A stretch of 64,000 nt of DNA, from contig CAYPID010000001.1 of the NCBI GenBank assembly GCA_964410725.1, positions 62,001 to 126,000 of the forward strand, in the 5' to 3' direction. How positions within the stretch are numbered: position 1 is the stretch's first letter; each line of letters starts with the position of its first letter. This document shows, in pieces, positions 17,664 through 26,300 of this stretch. Position numbers and translations under genes: made by a program. Origin of the DNA: CALAZP01 sp964410725. Its GTDB lineage: Bacteria > Bacteroidota > Bacteroidia > Chitinophagales > Saprospiraceae. The notes below the pieces were generated by a model, which saw only the letters and a list, made by a program, of their open reading frames with translations, was not told the origin of the DNA and ran no database searches.

Positions 17664-17751
17664 AACTATTCCACTTTAAATAGAAACTACAAATTTAACC
17701 CCTTTAGGGTTTTTTGAAATCCAGATAAAATTGAAAGTCGGACTTGGAAGA

Positions 17752-18186
17752 TTAATATTCCTTCCAATACTTTAGTTTCAAAAACAAATGGTTGGACCCA
17801 TTAGAAAGTTCAAATGATGCATCCTCAAATGTAGGTTTAGTCCATTTAGAACCTGCATTATTTGAAAAGACATAAGGCTCTATGGGAATTCCAGTGAGAT
17901 TTTTATCCAATTTTCTATTGTTGTTTAGATCTTCAAAAACCGCTAATGCGTACCTCCCGGCGGGGATAGAATCCACAATCTGGTATTCAACTTCACCTTT
18001 GCCATCGCCATTACAAAAATAATCGGTATACAAAGCCTGTTTTTCAACTAGAAAACCTTCTTTATGGTATAGCGCTACACCAAAACAAGTCGATTGACCT
18101 CTAAACTTACTTAAGTTTATCGATAAAGAAGACTGAGCATTGACCAATATTGGTAATCCAATAATAAAAATAAGAACCCTGACCAT
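17752..18186 (-). CDS. DUF2141 domain secreted protein
   Basis: 144 residues with a signal peptide (MVRVLIFIIGLPILVNAQS). The core YALAVFEDLNNNRKLDKNLTGIPIEPYVFSNN and PTFEDASFEL are the DUF2141 signature. Small beta-sandwich, probably periplasmic. Function unknown. It lies 30 bases after the acyl-CoA dehydrogenase on the same strand. Confidence 0.82.
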   Translation of the reverse strand: MVRVLIFIIGLPILVNAQSSLSINLSKFRGQSTCFGVALYHKEGFLVEKQALYTDYFCNGDGKGEVEYQIVDSIPAGRYALAVFEDLNNNRKLDKNLTGIPIEPYVFSNNAGSKWTKPTFEDASFELSNGSNHLFLKLKYWKEY

Positions 18187-18216
18187 TCCTTTTTATACTA
18201 GTTAGGAATGAAACGA

Positions 18217-20016
18217 TTAATAACAGTATTGGTTGGTATCAATTAACCTTTTTGCAATGGCTCTCCTACATGCCACAACATTAACCACAGGATATTTAGA
18301 ATATCTTTTGAGGCCCATCAAAAATGTTTTTTGTAAATCACCTTCGGTAAAAGCAGCAATTGCGTCAGAAGCGTAGTTTTGAATATTTTGGTTGGTCTGA
18401 TGAATATATACCTTAAGCATCTGATTGACCTCTGCATTCATATGGTCCAGATTCTCTTCTTTCATCTTCATTGCTCTAAGCAAAAATGATTCCGCAAGGA
18501 AAGTTTCAATCATCATATCTGCGACCAGCATAATGATTTCTTGTTCATTTCGCAAATCTAAAGCCCCGTCCATCTGCTTCTTGGCAGCACCCCCAGCTAC
18601 CATCAAAATTATTTTCTTGAAATCTCTTATTGCTTTTTGCTCAAATCCAAAATCACCTTCAATAGGTTCCATCGAAGGCATAGCTGCCAATTCCTTTTGA
18701 ACTGCCCATGCTGGGCCAATAATGTCAATATGCCCCTTCATGGCCCTTTTTAATAGCATATCCACCGTCAATAACCTATTAATCTCATTGGTGCCTTCAA
18801 AAATCCTATTGATTCTTGCATCCCTGTAAGCTCTAGCCGCTACACCTTCTTCAGAATAGCCCATTCCTCCATGAATCTGAACCATTTCGTCAACTACAAA
18901 ATCCAATACTTCAGATCCCGCTACTTTTAACATGGCACATTCAATGGCAAATTCTTCGGCAGCAATCAATTTAGCTGCACCAAAATCATTCCCCTCCTGC
19001 TCAGCCATCTTTTTTCTGTCTTCAATCATCCCTGCCGTTCTATACAAAGCACTTTCCAGAGCAAATGTTTGAATGGCTTGCTGAGCTAACTTATGTTGAA
19101 TGGCTCCAAAATCACTAATAGGCTTACCAAACTGTACCCGCTCATTGGCATATTTAATGGAAGTGGTAATACAAGATTTTGCCCCACCCATGGTCCCTAA
19201 ACCCAATTTTAGACGACCAATATTCAATACGTTGAAAGCAATATGGTGCCCCTTACCTTTTTCACCTAAAACATTGGTAAGAGGTACCGCCACATTTTCG
19301 AAGAAAACCTGTCTTGTAGAAGATCCCTTTATTCCCATTTTATCTTCCTCAGCTCCTAAACTTAACCCCTTTGAACCCTTTTCAACTATAAAACATGTAA
19401 ATTCCTCACCATCAATCTTAGCAAACACAATAAAAACATCCGCAAATCCAGAATTAGTAATCCACATTTTTTGTCCGTTCAACAGATAATGGTTTCCATC
19501 TTCGGACAAAACCGCAGTGGTTCTCGCTGATAATGCATCTGATCCAGAACCCGGCTCTGTTAAACAATAAGATGCTTTTAATTGTCCACTAATTAAACCT
19601 GGCAAATATTTTTCCTTCTGTTCATCTGTGCCATAATATAAAATAGGTAACATACCTATCCCCACATGCGCTGAATAGGCAACTGAAAAACTACCAGAAG
19701 GACCTAAAGTTTCTGTAATTAAAGAATTAGTAATCGTATCAAGTTCCATTCCACCGTATCCCTCAGGCATATCCGCTCCCAACATTCCTAATTCACCTAA
19801 TTGCTCTAATAATCCAGAAACTACCCCATCCATTTGCTTTTCAATATCATGGACCTTTGGGAAAACCTGACGCTCCACAAAATCGTGTAAGGTCTCTCGA
19901 ATCATTTTCTGCTCCGCATCAAACAATTCAGGAATAAAAATACTTTGGGTATCCGTCTCTTCAATGATAAAAGATCCACCCTTTACTTCTTTTTTAGGAC
20001 TTGTTGCGGCTTCCAT
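18217..20016 (-). CDS. Acyl-CoA dehydrogenase, long form with C-terminal extension
   Basis: 599 residues. The acyl-CoA dehydrogenase core (about 30-430) contains the FAD/substrate signatures CLTEPGSGSDALS, MWITNSGFADVFIVFAK and the catalytic Glu407 in RIFEGTNEINR, as in the IYEGT motif of the family. About 170 extra helical residues at the C-terminus match the VLCAD/ACAD9-like long form rather than the usual ~380-residue enzyme. It catalyses the first, FAD-dependent step of fatty acyl-CoA beta-oxidation. A 14-base palindrome lies 22 bases upstream of the start, overlapping where transcription should begin, suggesting control by a repressor. Confidence 0.9.
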   Translation of the reverse strand: MEAATSPKKEVKGGSFIIEETDTQSIFIPELFDAEQKMIRETLHDFVERQVFPKVHDIEKQMDGVVSGLLEQLGELGMLGADMPEGYGGMELDTITNSLITETLGPSGSFSVAYSAHVGIGMLPILYYGTDEQKEKYLPGLISGQLKASYCLTEPGSGSDALSARTTAVLSEDGNHYLLNGQKMWITNSGFADVFIVFAKIDGEEFTCFIVEKGSKGLSLGAEEDKMGIKGSSTRQVFFENVAVPLTNVLGEKGKGHHIAFNVLNIGRLKLGLGTMGGAKSCITTSIKYANERVQFGKPISDFGAIQHKLAQQAIQTFALESALYRTAGMIEDRKKMAEQEGNDFGAAKLIAAEEFAIECAMLKVAGSEVLDFVVDEMVQIHGGMGYSEEGVAARAYRDARINRIFEGTNEINRLLTVDMLLKRAMKGHIDIIGPAWAVQKELAAMPSMEPIEGDFGFEQKAIRDFKKIILMVAGGAAKKQMDGALDLRNEQEIIMLVADMMIETFLAESFLLRAMKMKEENLDHMNAEVNQMLKVYIHQTNQNIQNYASDAIAAFTEGDLQKTFLMGLKRYSKYPVVNVVACRRAIAKRLIDTNQYCY

Positions 20017-20037
20017 ATTGTGGCAATTTTAAGATTC

Positions 20038-20051
20038 AGCGAATTTTCGCT
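20038..20051. promoter_or_regulatory. Candidate operator, palindrome copy 1
   Basis: AGCGAATTTTCGCT: perfect 6-bp arms around a TT centre. It lies just downstream of a -7-like element on the minus strand (TATATTTA, plus coordinates 20053-20060), a position suited to blocking transcription of the acyl-CoA dehydrogenase gene. Confidence 0.5.
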
Positions 20052-20102
20052 CTAAATATAATCTAAAAACGAAAGGAACTAAATAATGTTGGCATTTATT
20101 TT

Positions 20103-20114
20103 GCGAATTTTCGC
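20103..20114. promoter_or_regulatory. Candidate operator, palindrome copy 2
   Basis: GCGAATTTTCGC, the same 12-base core as copy 1, centred 64 bp away in the same divergent intergenic region. It lies upstream of a -7-like element TATATTTA (20148-20155) and of the lipoprotein gene at 20168. Confidence 0.5.
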
Positions 20115-20167
20115 TAAAATCTCAAAAAAAATATTTTCTAAAAAACATATATTTAGCAATAAAAAGC

Positions 20168-21316
20168 ATGAAAGTTCCTCATTTTACGCTCCTCATATTA
20201 GCACTAATAGCTTATGGTTGTTCTACAGGTAAGGCTGCCCTCACCAGAGGAGATTACTACGAAGCAGTAGATTCAGCCTTAGAGAGACTTCAACAAAACC
20301 CAAACAACACCAAGGCACTGGAAACTTTTCAAGAAGGTTATCCCAGGTTCCTAATCTACCTTAATAATAGAGTAAATACCGTAGCCCCTTCTAGCGAAAT
20401 TTTTAAATGGGAAATCTTATATAATTTATACCAGTCAGGCAATAGACTTTATAATAAAATTCAAAGGACACCCGCTGCACTAGATTTAATAAACGACCCT
20501 GTATTTTTTTCATCTGAACTTGAGAATGCTAAAATAAAAGCTGCAGAAGTTCGCTATCAATTGGGCAGTGATTTACTAGTAAAGACTGACAAAAAAGATA
20601 GACAAGCAGCTTTAGAAGCCTACAAGCATTTTGAAAAAACTGAATTTTTCTATCCCGGATTTCGAGATGTAGAAGCTAAGAAGTTAGAAGCTTTAGAACG
20701 TTCAATTTTAATTGTTAATGTCACCCCTTTGGTTCCACCAGTAGGTCAACTGGAATTGGACGTGGTATTTTTCTACAATCAAGTAATTGAGTACATGAGG
20801 GAAGAGGTGGAAAGTGAATTTGTCAGATTTGAACCTAATAATCCAAATGCCGACCATACCTTAACTTTTAGGTTTGAAGAAATGATCATTGGTGCCACAA
20901 ATTTCGGGCAAAAAGAGATGGAAAGAATAAGAGACAGCGTAGTAGTAGGAACGGTGAAAGTCCAAGAGGAAGGTCAAACCGTTGAAAAAGAAGTTATAGG
21001 AAAAGTAAAGGCCACTGTTAAACAATTTGAAAAAAGTGTTTATTCAGAAGCTGTTTTAGAGGTAATTATCATCGATAACTATTTTGGATCAACTCTATCT
21101 CAAAAAAGATTTCCTGGCTCTTTTACGTGGATAGATTATTGGGGCTACTTCAGTGGGGATGAACGAGCGTTAACCGAAGAGGATAAAAAGAGAATTATGA
21201 AAGATTACGAACTTCCTAACCCTAAACCTCAAGATTTTTTTATAGAAACTACCCGACCCATATTCAGCGATTTCTCTTACTTTATTCGAAGTTTCTACCG
21301 CGACTTTAACCCTTAA
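20168..21316 (+). CDS. Conserved lipoprotein with N-terminal TPR-like repeats
   Basis: 382 residues; signal peptide and lipobox (AYGC, Cys at residue 18). The helical N-terminal part (TRGDYYEAVDSALERLQQNPNNTKALETFQEGYPRFL) is TPR-like. The C-terminal half is beta-rich (SILIVNVTPLVPPVGQLELDVVFFYNQVIEYM; EKSVYSEAVLEVIIIDNYFGSTLSQKRFPGSFTW). It resembles unnamed Bacteroidota lipoproteins; I recognise no domain. It diverges from the acyl-CoA dehydrogenase and ends convergently with the next gene (11-base overlap). Confidence 0.7.
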   Translation: MKVPHFTLLILALIAYGCSTGKAALTRGDYYEAVDSALERLQQNPNNTKALETFQEGYPRFLIYLNNRVNTVAPSSEIFKWEILYNLYQSGNRLYNKIQRTPAALDLINDPVFFSSELENAKIKAAEVRYQLGSDLLVKTDKKDRQAALEAYKHFEKTEFFYPGFRDVEAKKLEALERSILIVNVTPLVPPVGQLELDVVFFYNQVIEYMREEVESEFVRFEPNNPNADHTLTFRFEEMIIGATNFGQKEMERIRDSVVVGTVKVQEEGQTVEKEVIGKVKATVKQFEKSVYSEAVLEVIIIDNYFGSTLSQKRFPGSFTWIDYWGYFSGDERALTEEDKKRIMKDYELPNPKPQDFFIETTRPIFSDFSYFIRSFYRDFNP

Positions 21317-22241
21317 TAATTCTTAAAATATTTAATTGCCAACCGTTCCATTCCGCTAATAAGGTCATAGTTTCATCTAAACTAACCTCAGCTAACTCAT
21401 CGGATACATCTTCCAATATTTGGCAGGGTAATTGAATATTATTCCAACAAATATGATGAGTAATCATTCTATGAACTTGGCAGTGTGGCAATAAGACTGG
21501 AAAAGAAAACGCAAAGGGTTGCCTAGCAAATGCGGTTAAAAAATCAGAATTAGCCGGTCTCTTTATTGGCTTAACTGTCGGTAAATCAATAGGTTTAATT
21601 TTTTCTAAAAATCCCCTAACGGGAAAAGCAGAGGGATAAAAAAACAATTCCGCTTCGAAATGGGCATCTCTTCTGATTAAATACCAAGGAAGTTCCCCCT
21701 TGGAATCTCGTCCTTTAAAATCGAGTATCAAAGCCAAGTTATTACTAGCTAGACCCCATAAGTATAGTTTGCTATACGCTACATAATCATTGGAATCCCT
21801 TTCTACGTGTATTACCCTCCAGCAATCCGTAATACCACTTTGGATTTTTTTGATGTCATCCCTTTTGAAATTCACTCCACATGCCCTTAGAATATCAAAA
21901 GGAGGAATATTTCCTTGAATTCGCGACTTTTGAAAGCCCGTTACTAATGCTTCTAGATAGGCAATCAATTTGATAACTTCAAAGTGCCACTCTTCAATCA
22001 ACTGATCTTCATCCCGATTGCTCATCTTTCGAAGATACCCAGCTATTCCACCGAGTTTATAGTCCACCATGCGAACTGCTAAAGATTCCCAAGGTTCATC
22101 TGCTCCTTGTATTAAAGTGGAAATTCCATTGGAAACTAAATCAGAAATCCATTTACTTAATTCCCCCAATCCCTTTTCCATCAGATCTAGCCTTTCACTG
22201 GATACGAAATCTTGCAGATTATAATCCCTATTCGAAATCAT
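21306..22241 (-). CDS. Hypothetical protein of unknown family
   Basis: 311 residues, soluble, no signal peptide. The N-terminal half is helical (MEKGLGELSKWISDLVSNGISTLIQGADEPWESLAVRMVDYKLGGIAGYLRKM); the C-terminal half is mixed (LALILDFKGRDSKGELPWYLIRRDAHFEAELFFYPSAFPVRGFL). I do not recognise the family. It overlaps the end of the RNase III gene by 14 bases and is probably cotranscribed with it. Confidence 0.65.
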   Translation of the reverse strand: MISNRDYNLQDFVSSERLDLMEKGLGELSKWISDLVSNGISTLIQGADEPWESLAVRMVDYKLGGIAGYLRKMSNRDEDQLIEEWHFEVIKLIAYLEALVTGFQKSRIQGNIPPFDILRACGVNFKRDDIKKIQSGITDCWRVIHVERDSNDYVAYSKLYLWGLASNNLALILDFKGRDSKGELPWYLIRRDAHFEAELFFYPSAFPVRGFLEKIKPIDLPTVKPIKRPANSDFLTAFARQPFAFSFPVLLPHCQVHRMITHHICWNNIQLPCQILEDVSDELAEVSLDETMTLLAEWNGWQLNILRIIKG

Positions 22242-22965
22242 CTTCAGTGAGGACCCCCATTTCTAACAGGGCTTTTTCTGAAGCTGCTTGTTCAGCACTC
22301 TTCTTATTGAAATCATCTGCCGTGGCAATTTTATCGCCATTGATTACCACAGCAACCTTGAATTTATCTCTTTTGTCGAACTTGTACCTTGCTAATAATT
22401 TGAAATTGATAGTATGTCCATTTTTTTGACACCATTCCAAAAGCCTGCTTTTATAATTATCATCTAATTGTTCCAACTCATGAACATCGACATAGTTTCT
22501 CAACACATGGGAAACAACGAACCATTGGGTTTTTCGATACCCTCCCTCCAAATATACAGCTCCTATTAAAGCTTCTAAGGCATTGCCCAGCATGGATCTA
22601 CTGAGCTTAGTTTGGTTAAATTCCGATAATAAAACATCCAAACCCATATTATCCGCTATCAAGTTTAAAGACTTTCTCTTTACAATCTTAGACCTCATCT
22701 TAGTCAGAAACCCCTCGTCTGCGTTTGGATACTTTTTGAAAAGATATTCTGCTACCACTGTTCCCAAAACCGCATCTCCAAGATATTCTAAGCGCTCATT
22801 ATTTTGCATGGCATAAGCCTTATCAGACGAACCCGATTTATGGGCAAAAGCCAACTTAAATATAGATAGGTTAACTGGAGTAAAACCCAATAACGAATTG
22901 AGTTTCCTTACCAAGTTTCGATCCCTTGAAAGGTAGTAATTATAGATTTTAAATAAAAAAATCAA
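22228..22965 (-). CDS. rnc: Ribonuclease III
   Basis: 245 residues: RNase III domain (about 15-155) with the catalytic signature NERLEYLGDAVL (56-67, containing E60 and D64) and a second acidic motif in GNALEALIGAVYLEGG, then a dsRNA-binding domain (about 165-240; DDNYKSRLLEWCQKNGHTINF, KKSAEQAASEKALLEMG). It cleaves double-stranded RNA in rRNA maturation and mRNA decay. Its place downstream of acpP and fabF is the usual Bacteroidota arrangement. Confidence 0.93.
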   Translation of the reverse strand: MIFLFKIYNYYLSRDRNLVRKLNSLLGFTPVNLSIFKLAFAHKSGSSDKAYAMQNNERLEYLGDAVLGTVVAEYLFKKYPNADEGFLTKMRSKIVKRKSLNLIADNMGLDVLLSEFNQTKLSRSMLGNALEALIGAVYLEGGYRKTQWFVVSHVLRNYVDVHELEQLDDNYKSRLLEWCQKNGHTINFKLLARYKFDKRDKFKVAVVINGDKIATADDFNKKSAEQAASEKALLEMGVLTEDDFE

Positions 22966-23021
22966 AAGTTTAGTCTTTGTTTCTACAGCTTATTGTAGCG
23001 TAAATGTAAAACAAAAGCTAT

Positions 23022-24275
23022 TTATCCTTCGAATTTCTTCATAATAATTGAAGAGTTATGCCCACCAAACCCAAAAGTATTGCTTAAAAAAGCATGAACA
23101 GGGCGCTCCTGTGCCTCATTAAAGGTGAAATTCAATTTGGGATCAAGTTCAGGATCGTCCGTAAAGTGATTGATTGTGGGAGGTATAAATCCGTGATTAA
23201 TAGCTAAAATCCCAGCAACAGATTCTATGGCACCAGCAGCACCTAATAGGTGCCCAGTCATAGATTTAGTAGAGCTGATATTAAGTTGATAGGCGTGATC
23301 TCCAAAGACATCCAGGATTGCCTTAGATTCTGCAATATCTCCTAACGGGGTAGAAGTCCCATGAACATTGATATAATCTATTTCATCTGGTCTCATTTTG
23401 GCATCTTCTAATGCCATTTTCATAACATTTTTGGCTCCTAATCCTTCGGGATGAGGTGCTGTGATATGATAAGCATCAGCAGTAGCTCCTCCTCCAACTA
23501 CCTCGGCATATATTGTTGCCCCTCGCTTTCGTGCGTGTTCCAACTCCTCTAAAACAATCGCTGCACCTCCTTCTCCAAGAACAAATCCATCTCTATCCTT
23601 GTCAAAAGGTCTTGAGGCTGTGCTGTAGTCATCATTTCTTGTTGATAGGGCTTTCATCGCATTGAATCCACCTACGCCGGTTTTAAGTACTACCGCCTCC
23701 GAGCCTCCGGTAACTATAATATCATTCCGACCGAGTCGTATAGCATCAAATGAAGAGATTAATGCATGTGAAGAGGAAGCACATGCAGAAACCGTAGCAT
23801 AGTTTATTCCTCTGAAACCGTATTTAATAGAAATATGCCCTGCTGTTATGTCAATAATCATTTTGGGTATCATAAATGGATTGTAACGAGGTACTCCACT
23901 TCCCAAAGCAAAATCTTCTATTTCCTTTTCTAAGCTTCCCAATCCACCTACACCAGCAGCCCAAATAACTCCAATCCTATCAGGATTCAAATTTCCACTA
24001 ATCTCTTGTATGCCAGCGTCTACAATTGCTTCATCTGCAGCAACCATGCCGAATACAGTGAATAAGTCTAATTTTCGAACTTCTTTTCGATCTAGAACCG
24101 TTTCAGGATTAAAGTCTTTTACCTCACAAGCAAATTTAGTTTTGAATTCCGACGTATCAAATCGGCTGATTAAATTTGCACCACTAACTCCATTCCTGAG
24201 ACCATCCAGATAAGAGCCAACATTATTTCCTATGGGAGTAAGAGCACCAATTCCCGTAACAACTACTCGTTTCAT
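23022..24275 (-). CDS. fabF: Beta-ketoacyl-ACP synthase II
   Basis: 417 residues, full-length KAS II. The Cys-His-His active site is complete: C165 (TVSACASSSH), H305 (NVHGTSTPLGD) and H342 (KSMTGHLLGAAGAIE). It condenses malonyl-ACP with acyl-ACP in fatty-acid elongation. It lies between acpP (136 bases upstream, with a strong hairpin between) and rnc (56 bases downstream). Confidence 0.95.
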   Translation of the reverse strand: MKRVVVTGIGALTPIGNNVGSYLDGLRNGVSGANLISRFDTSEFKTKFACEVKDFNPETVLDRKEVRKLDLFTVFGMVAADEAIVDAGIQEISGNLNPDRIGVIWAAGVGGLGSLEKEIEDFALGSGVPRYNPFMIPKMIIDITAGHISIKYGFRGINYATVSACASSSHALISSFDAIRLGRNDIIVTGGSEAVVLKTGVGGFNAMKALSTRNDDYSTASRPFDKDRDGFVLGEGGAAIVLEELEHARKRGATIYAEVVGGGATADAYHITAPHPEGLGAKNVMKMALEDAKMRPDEIDYINVHGTSTPLGDIAESKAILDVFGDHAYQLNISSTKSMTGHLLGAAGAIESVAGILAINHGFIPPTINHFTDDPELDPKLNFTFNEAQERPVHAFLSNTFGFGGHNSSIIMKKFEG

Positions 24276-24366
24276 AAACGAATGATCTTAATTAGGTTAA
24301 ACTTGGAAAATTCCTTTTGAAAAAAAGTTTGTGTTTGCTTGTTCTTAGGTCTTCTAATTTTAAGAG

Positions 24367-24400
24367 TAGCCACAAATCAACCCAAGATGATTTGTGGCTA
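24367..24400 (-). terminator. Strong hairpin between acpP and fabF (partial terminator or processing site)
   Basis: A perfect 13-bp stem (24367-24379 with 24388-24400) and an 8-base loop, 11 bases after the acpP stop on the minus strand. There is no long T-run directly after it, so it is more likely an mRNA 3'-end stabiliser or leaky terminator than a full stop. It could let acpP be expressed above fabF. Confidence 0.55.
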
Positions 24401-24411
24401 AAAGATAAGTC

Positions 24412-24648
24412 TTAACCAACTTTTGAGGTTAAATAGTCAACTGCTTGACCTACTGTCTGAATATTTTCAGCGTGATCATCTGGAATGGAAATGTCAAATT
24501 CTTTCTCAAATTCCATAATTAACTCAACGGTATCCAAAGAGTCCGCTCCCAAATCGTTAGTGAAGCTTGCATCTGTTGTTACCTCAGATTCGTCTACTCC
24601 TAATTTGTCGACGATAATCTTTGTAACTCGTCCTGCAATGTCTGACAT
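24412..24648 (-). CDS. acpP: Acyl carrier protein
   Basis: 78 residues from the ATG at 24648 (MSDIAGRVTKIIVDKLGVDESEV), the standard ACP start; an upstream in-frame ATG at 24684 would add 12 atypical residues. The phosphopantetheine site is LGADSLDTVELIMEFEKEF (Ser of DSL). Acidic and helical as expected. It carries acyl chains in fatty-acid synthesis and heads the acpP-fabF-rnc group. Confidence 0.93.
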   Translation of the reverse strand: MSDIAGRVTKIIVDKLGVDESEVTTDASFTNDLGADSLDTVELIMEFEKEFDISIPDDHAENIQTVGQAVDYLTSKVG

Positions 24649-24853
24649 ATTAAATTCGTTTAATGGTTTCCGAAAACGGTACAAAATAAAATATAAGTAG
24701 GTTGATAACCAAAGTTTTTCCTTTTTATTTTGGTTTTAAACTCCTAGCGTCCTTTCTTACCCTCCTCAAAAACATTTTATTTTTAAGGCCTTTAAGTGTA
24801 AATTGAGGCGCGAAAATTCCAACATTAACGAATTAACCCTATTAATTAGAATT

Positions 24854-26296
24854 ATGACAAAGCTCGATATTGTCGATACTCAAAATACTAAAATACTGGC
24901 AACAGTAGGTCCTGCATGCTCGTCTTATGAAAACCTTCTTAAGCTTATTCAAGCCGGAGTAGACGTGTTTAGACTCAATTTTTCTCATAGCTCACATGAA
25001 GAACACCTGCAGGTCATTCAAAATATCACAAAAATAAATCAGGAGCATGGTATCCACATCGGAATATTAGCCGATTTGCAAGGCCCTAAACTCAGAATTG
25101 GTAAAATCGAAAATGGTTCTATTGAGGTTGCTGACGGGGAAATCATTACCTTAGTTAACCACGAATGCATTGGAACAAAAGAGGAAATTTATATGAGTTA
25201 TCAAAAATTTCCCACCGATGTTGAAGTAGGTGAGCGGGTTTTAGTTGATGATGGCAAATTAGTTTTTGAAGTCGTAGAAACGAATAAATTAGATACAGTA
25301 AAATTAAAGGCTCTATTTGGTGGAACGTTATCATCCAATAAAGGTGTAAATCTGCCCAACACAAAAATTTCCCTTCCTTGTTTGACGGAAAAAGATCTTA
25401 AAGACTTAGATTTTATCCTGACTCAGCCGGTCAATTGGATTGCGCTTTCATTTGTCCGATCAGCAAAGGATATTAAGGATTTGCAGCAGAGAATTGACGC
25501 CAAGGGACATCCAGCAAAAATCATTGCTAAAATAGAAAAGCCTGAAGCAGTGGAAAATATTGACAAAATCATCAAGAACACCACTGCCATAATGATTGCT
25601 AGAGGAGATTTGGGAATTGAGGTGCCAATGGAGAAACTTCCCGTTATTCAAAAGATGATTGTCCGCAAGTGTATTCAAAAGTCAAGACCTGTCATTGTGG
25701 CCACTCAAATGATGGATTCTATGATCAATAACCCAAGTCCCACAAGAGCAGAAATTACTGATGTTGCTAACGCTGTTTTGGATGGGGCCGATGCGGTTAT
25801 GCTCAGTGCGGAAACTTCAGTGGGTAAACACCCCGTAAAGGTCGTTGAAGCAATGAATAAAATTATCGATGAGGCTGAAAAACTCAGGGCTTATGATAAT
25901 ATCAGACCTAAAATCAACCCTAAATCTGCTACCTTTTTATCTGATGTCGTCTGTCTCAATGCAGCTCGAACAGCAGAAGAAATCAATGCCAAGGCTATTA
26001 TAGGCATGACTAATTCTGGATATACCGCTTTTAAAGTTTCCAGCTACCGGCCTAATACCAAAATTTTCATTTTTTCAGATCAAGTTCACATGCTCGCTAC
26101 CCTCAACCTTGTTTGGGGGGTAAGATGTTACTATTATGATGGTTTTTCCAGTACAGATGAAACCATTGCCGATGTAACCCAATATCTCAAGTCCAAAGGC
26201 AAAATTGTTACCGGAGATATTATTGTAAACTCCGGTTCAATGCCATTACACAAGAGATTGAGGGCTAACATGATTAAAGTAACCATTGTGGATTAA
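24854..26296 (+). CDS. pyk: Pyruvate kinase
   Basis: 480 residues from the ATG at 24854 (MTKLDIVDTQNTKILATVGPACSSYENL); a longer in-frame start at 24803 adds an unconserved leader. Family motifs: DVFRLNFSHSSHEEH, ILADLQGPKLRIGKI, the active-site segment AKIEKPEAVENIDKII, MIARGDLGIEVPMEKLPVIQKMIVRKC, and VATQMMDSMINNPSPTRAEITDVANAVLDGADAVMLSAETSVGKHP. It converts phosphoenolpyruvate and ADP to pyruvate and ATP in glycolysis. The following TPR gene starts 4 bases after its stop. Confidence 0.95.
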   Translation: MTKLDIVDTQNTKILATVGPACSSYENLLKLIQAGVDVFRLNFSHSSHEEHLQVIQNITKINQEHGIHIGILADLQGPKLRIGKIENGSIEVADGEIITLVNHECIGTKEEIYMSYQKFPTDVEVGERVLVDDGKLVFEVVETNKLDTVKLKALFGGTLSSNKGVNLPNTKISLPCLTEKDLKDLDFILTQPVNWIALSFVRSAKDIKDLQQRIDAKGHPAKIIAKIEKPEAVENIDKIIKNTTAIMIARGDLGIEVPMEKLPVIQKMIVRKCIQKSRPVIVATQMMDSMINNPSPTRAEITDVANAVLDGADAVMLSAETSVGKHPVKVVEAMNKIIDEAEKLRAYDNIRPKINPKSATFLSDVVCLNAARTAEEINAKAIIGMTNSGYTAFKVSSYRPNTKIFIFSDQVHMLATLNLVWGVRCYYYDGFSSTDETIADVTQYLKSKGKIVTGDIIVNSGSMPLHKRLRANMIKVTIVD

Positions 26297-26300
26297 GCCT

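Noticed and set aside
18425..19489. Open frames on the plus strand opposite the acyl-CoA dehydrogenase
   Set aside because: They lie antisense within a well-conserved gene and have low-complexity, non-family compositions; shadows of the real gene.
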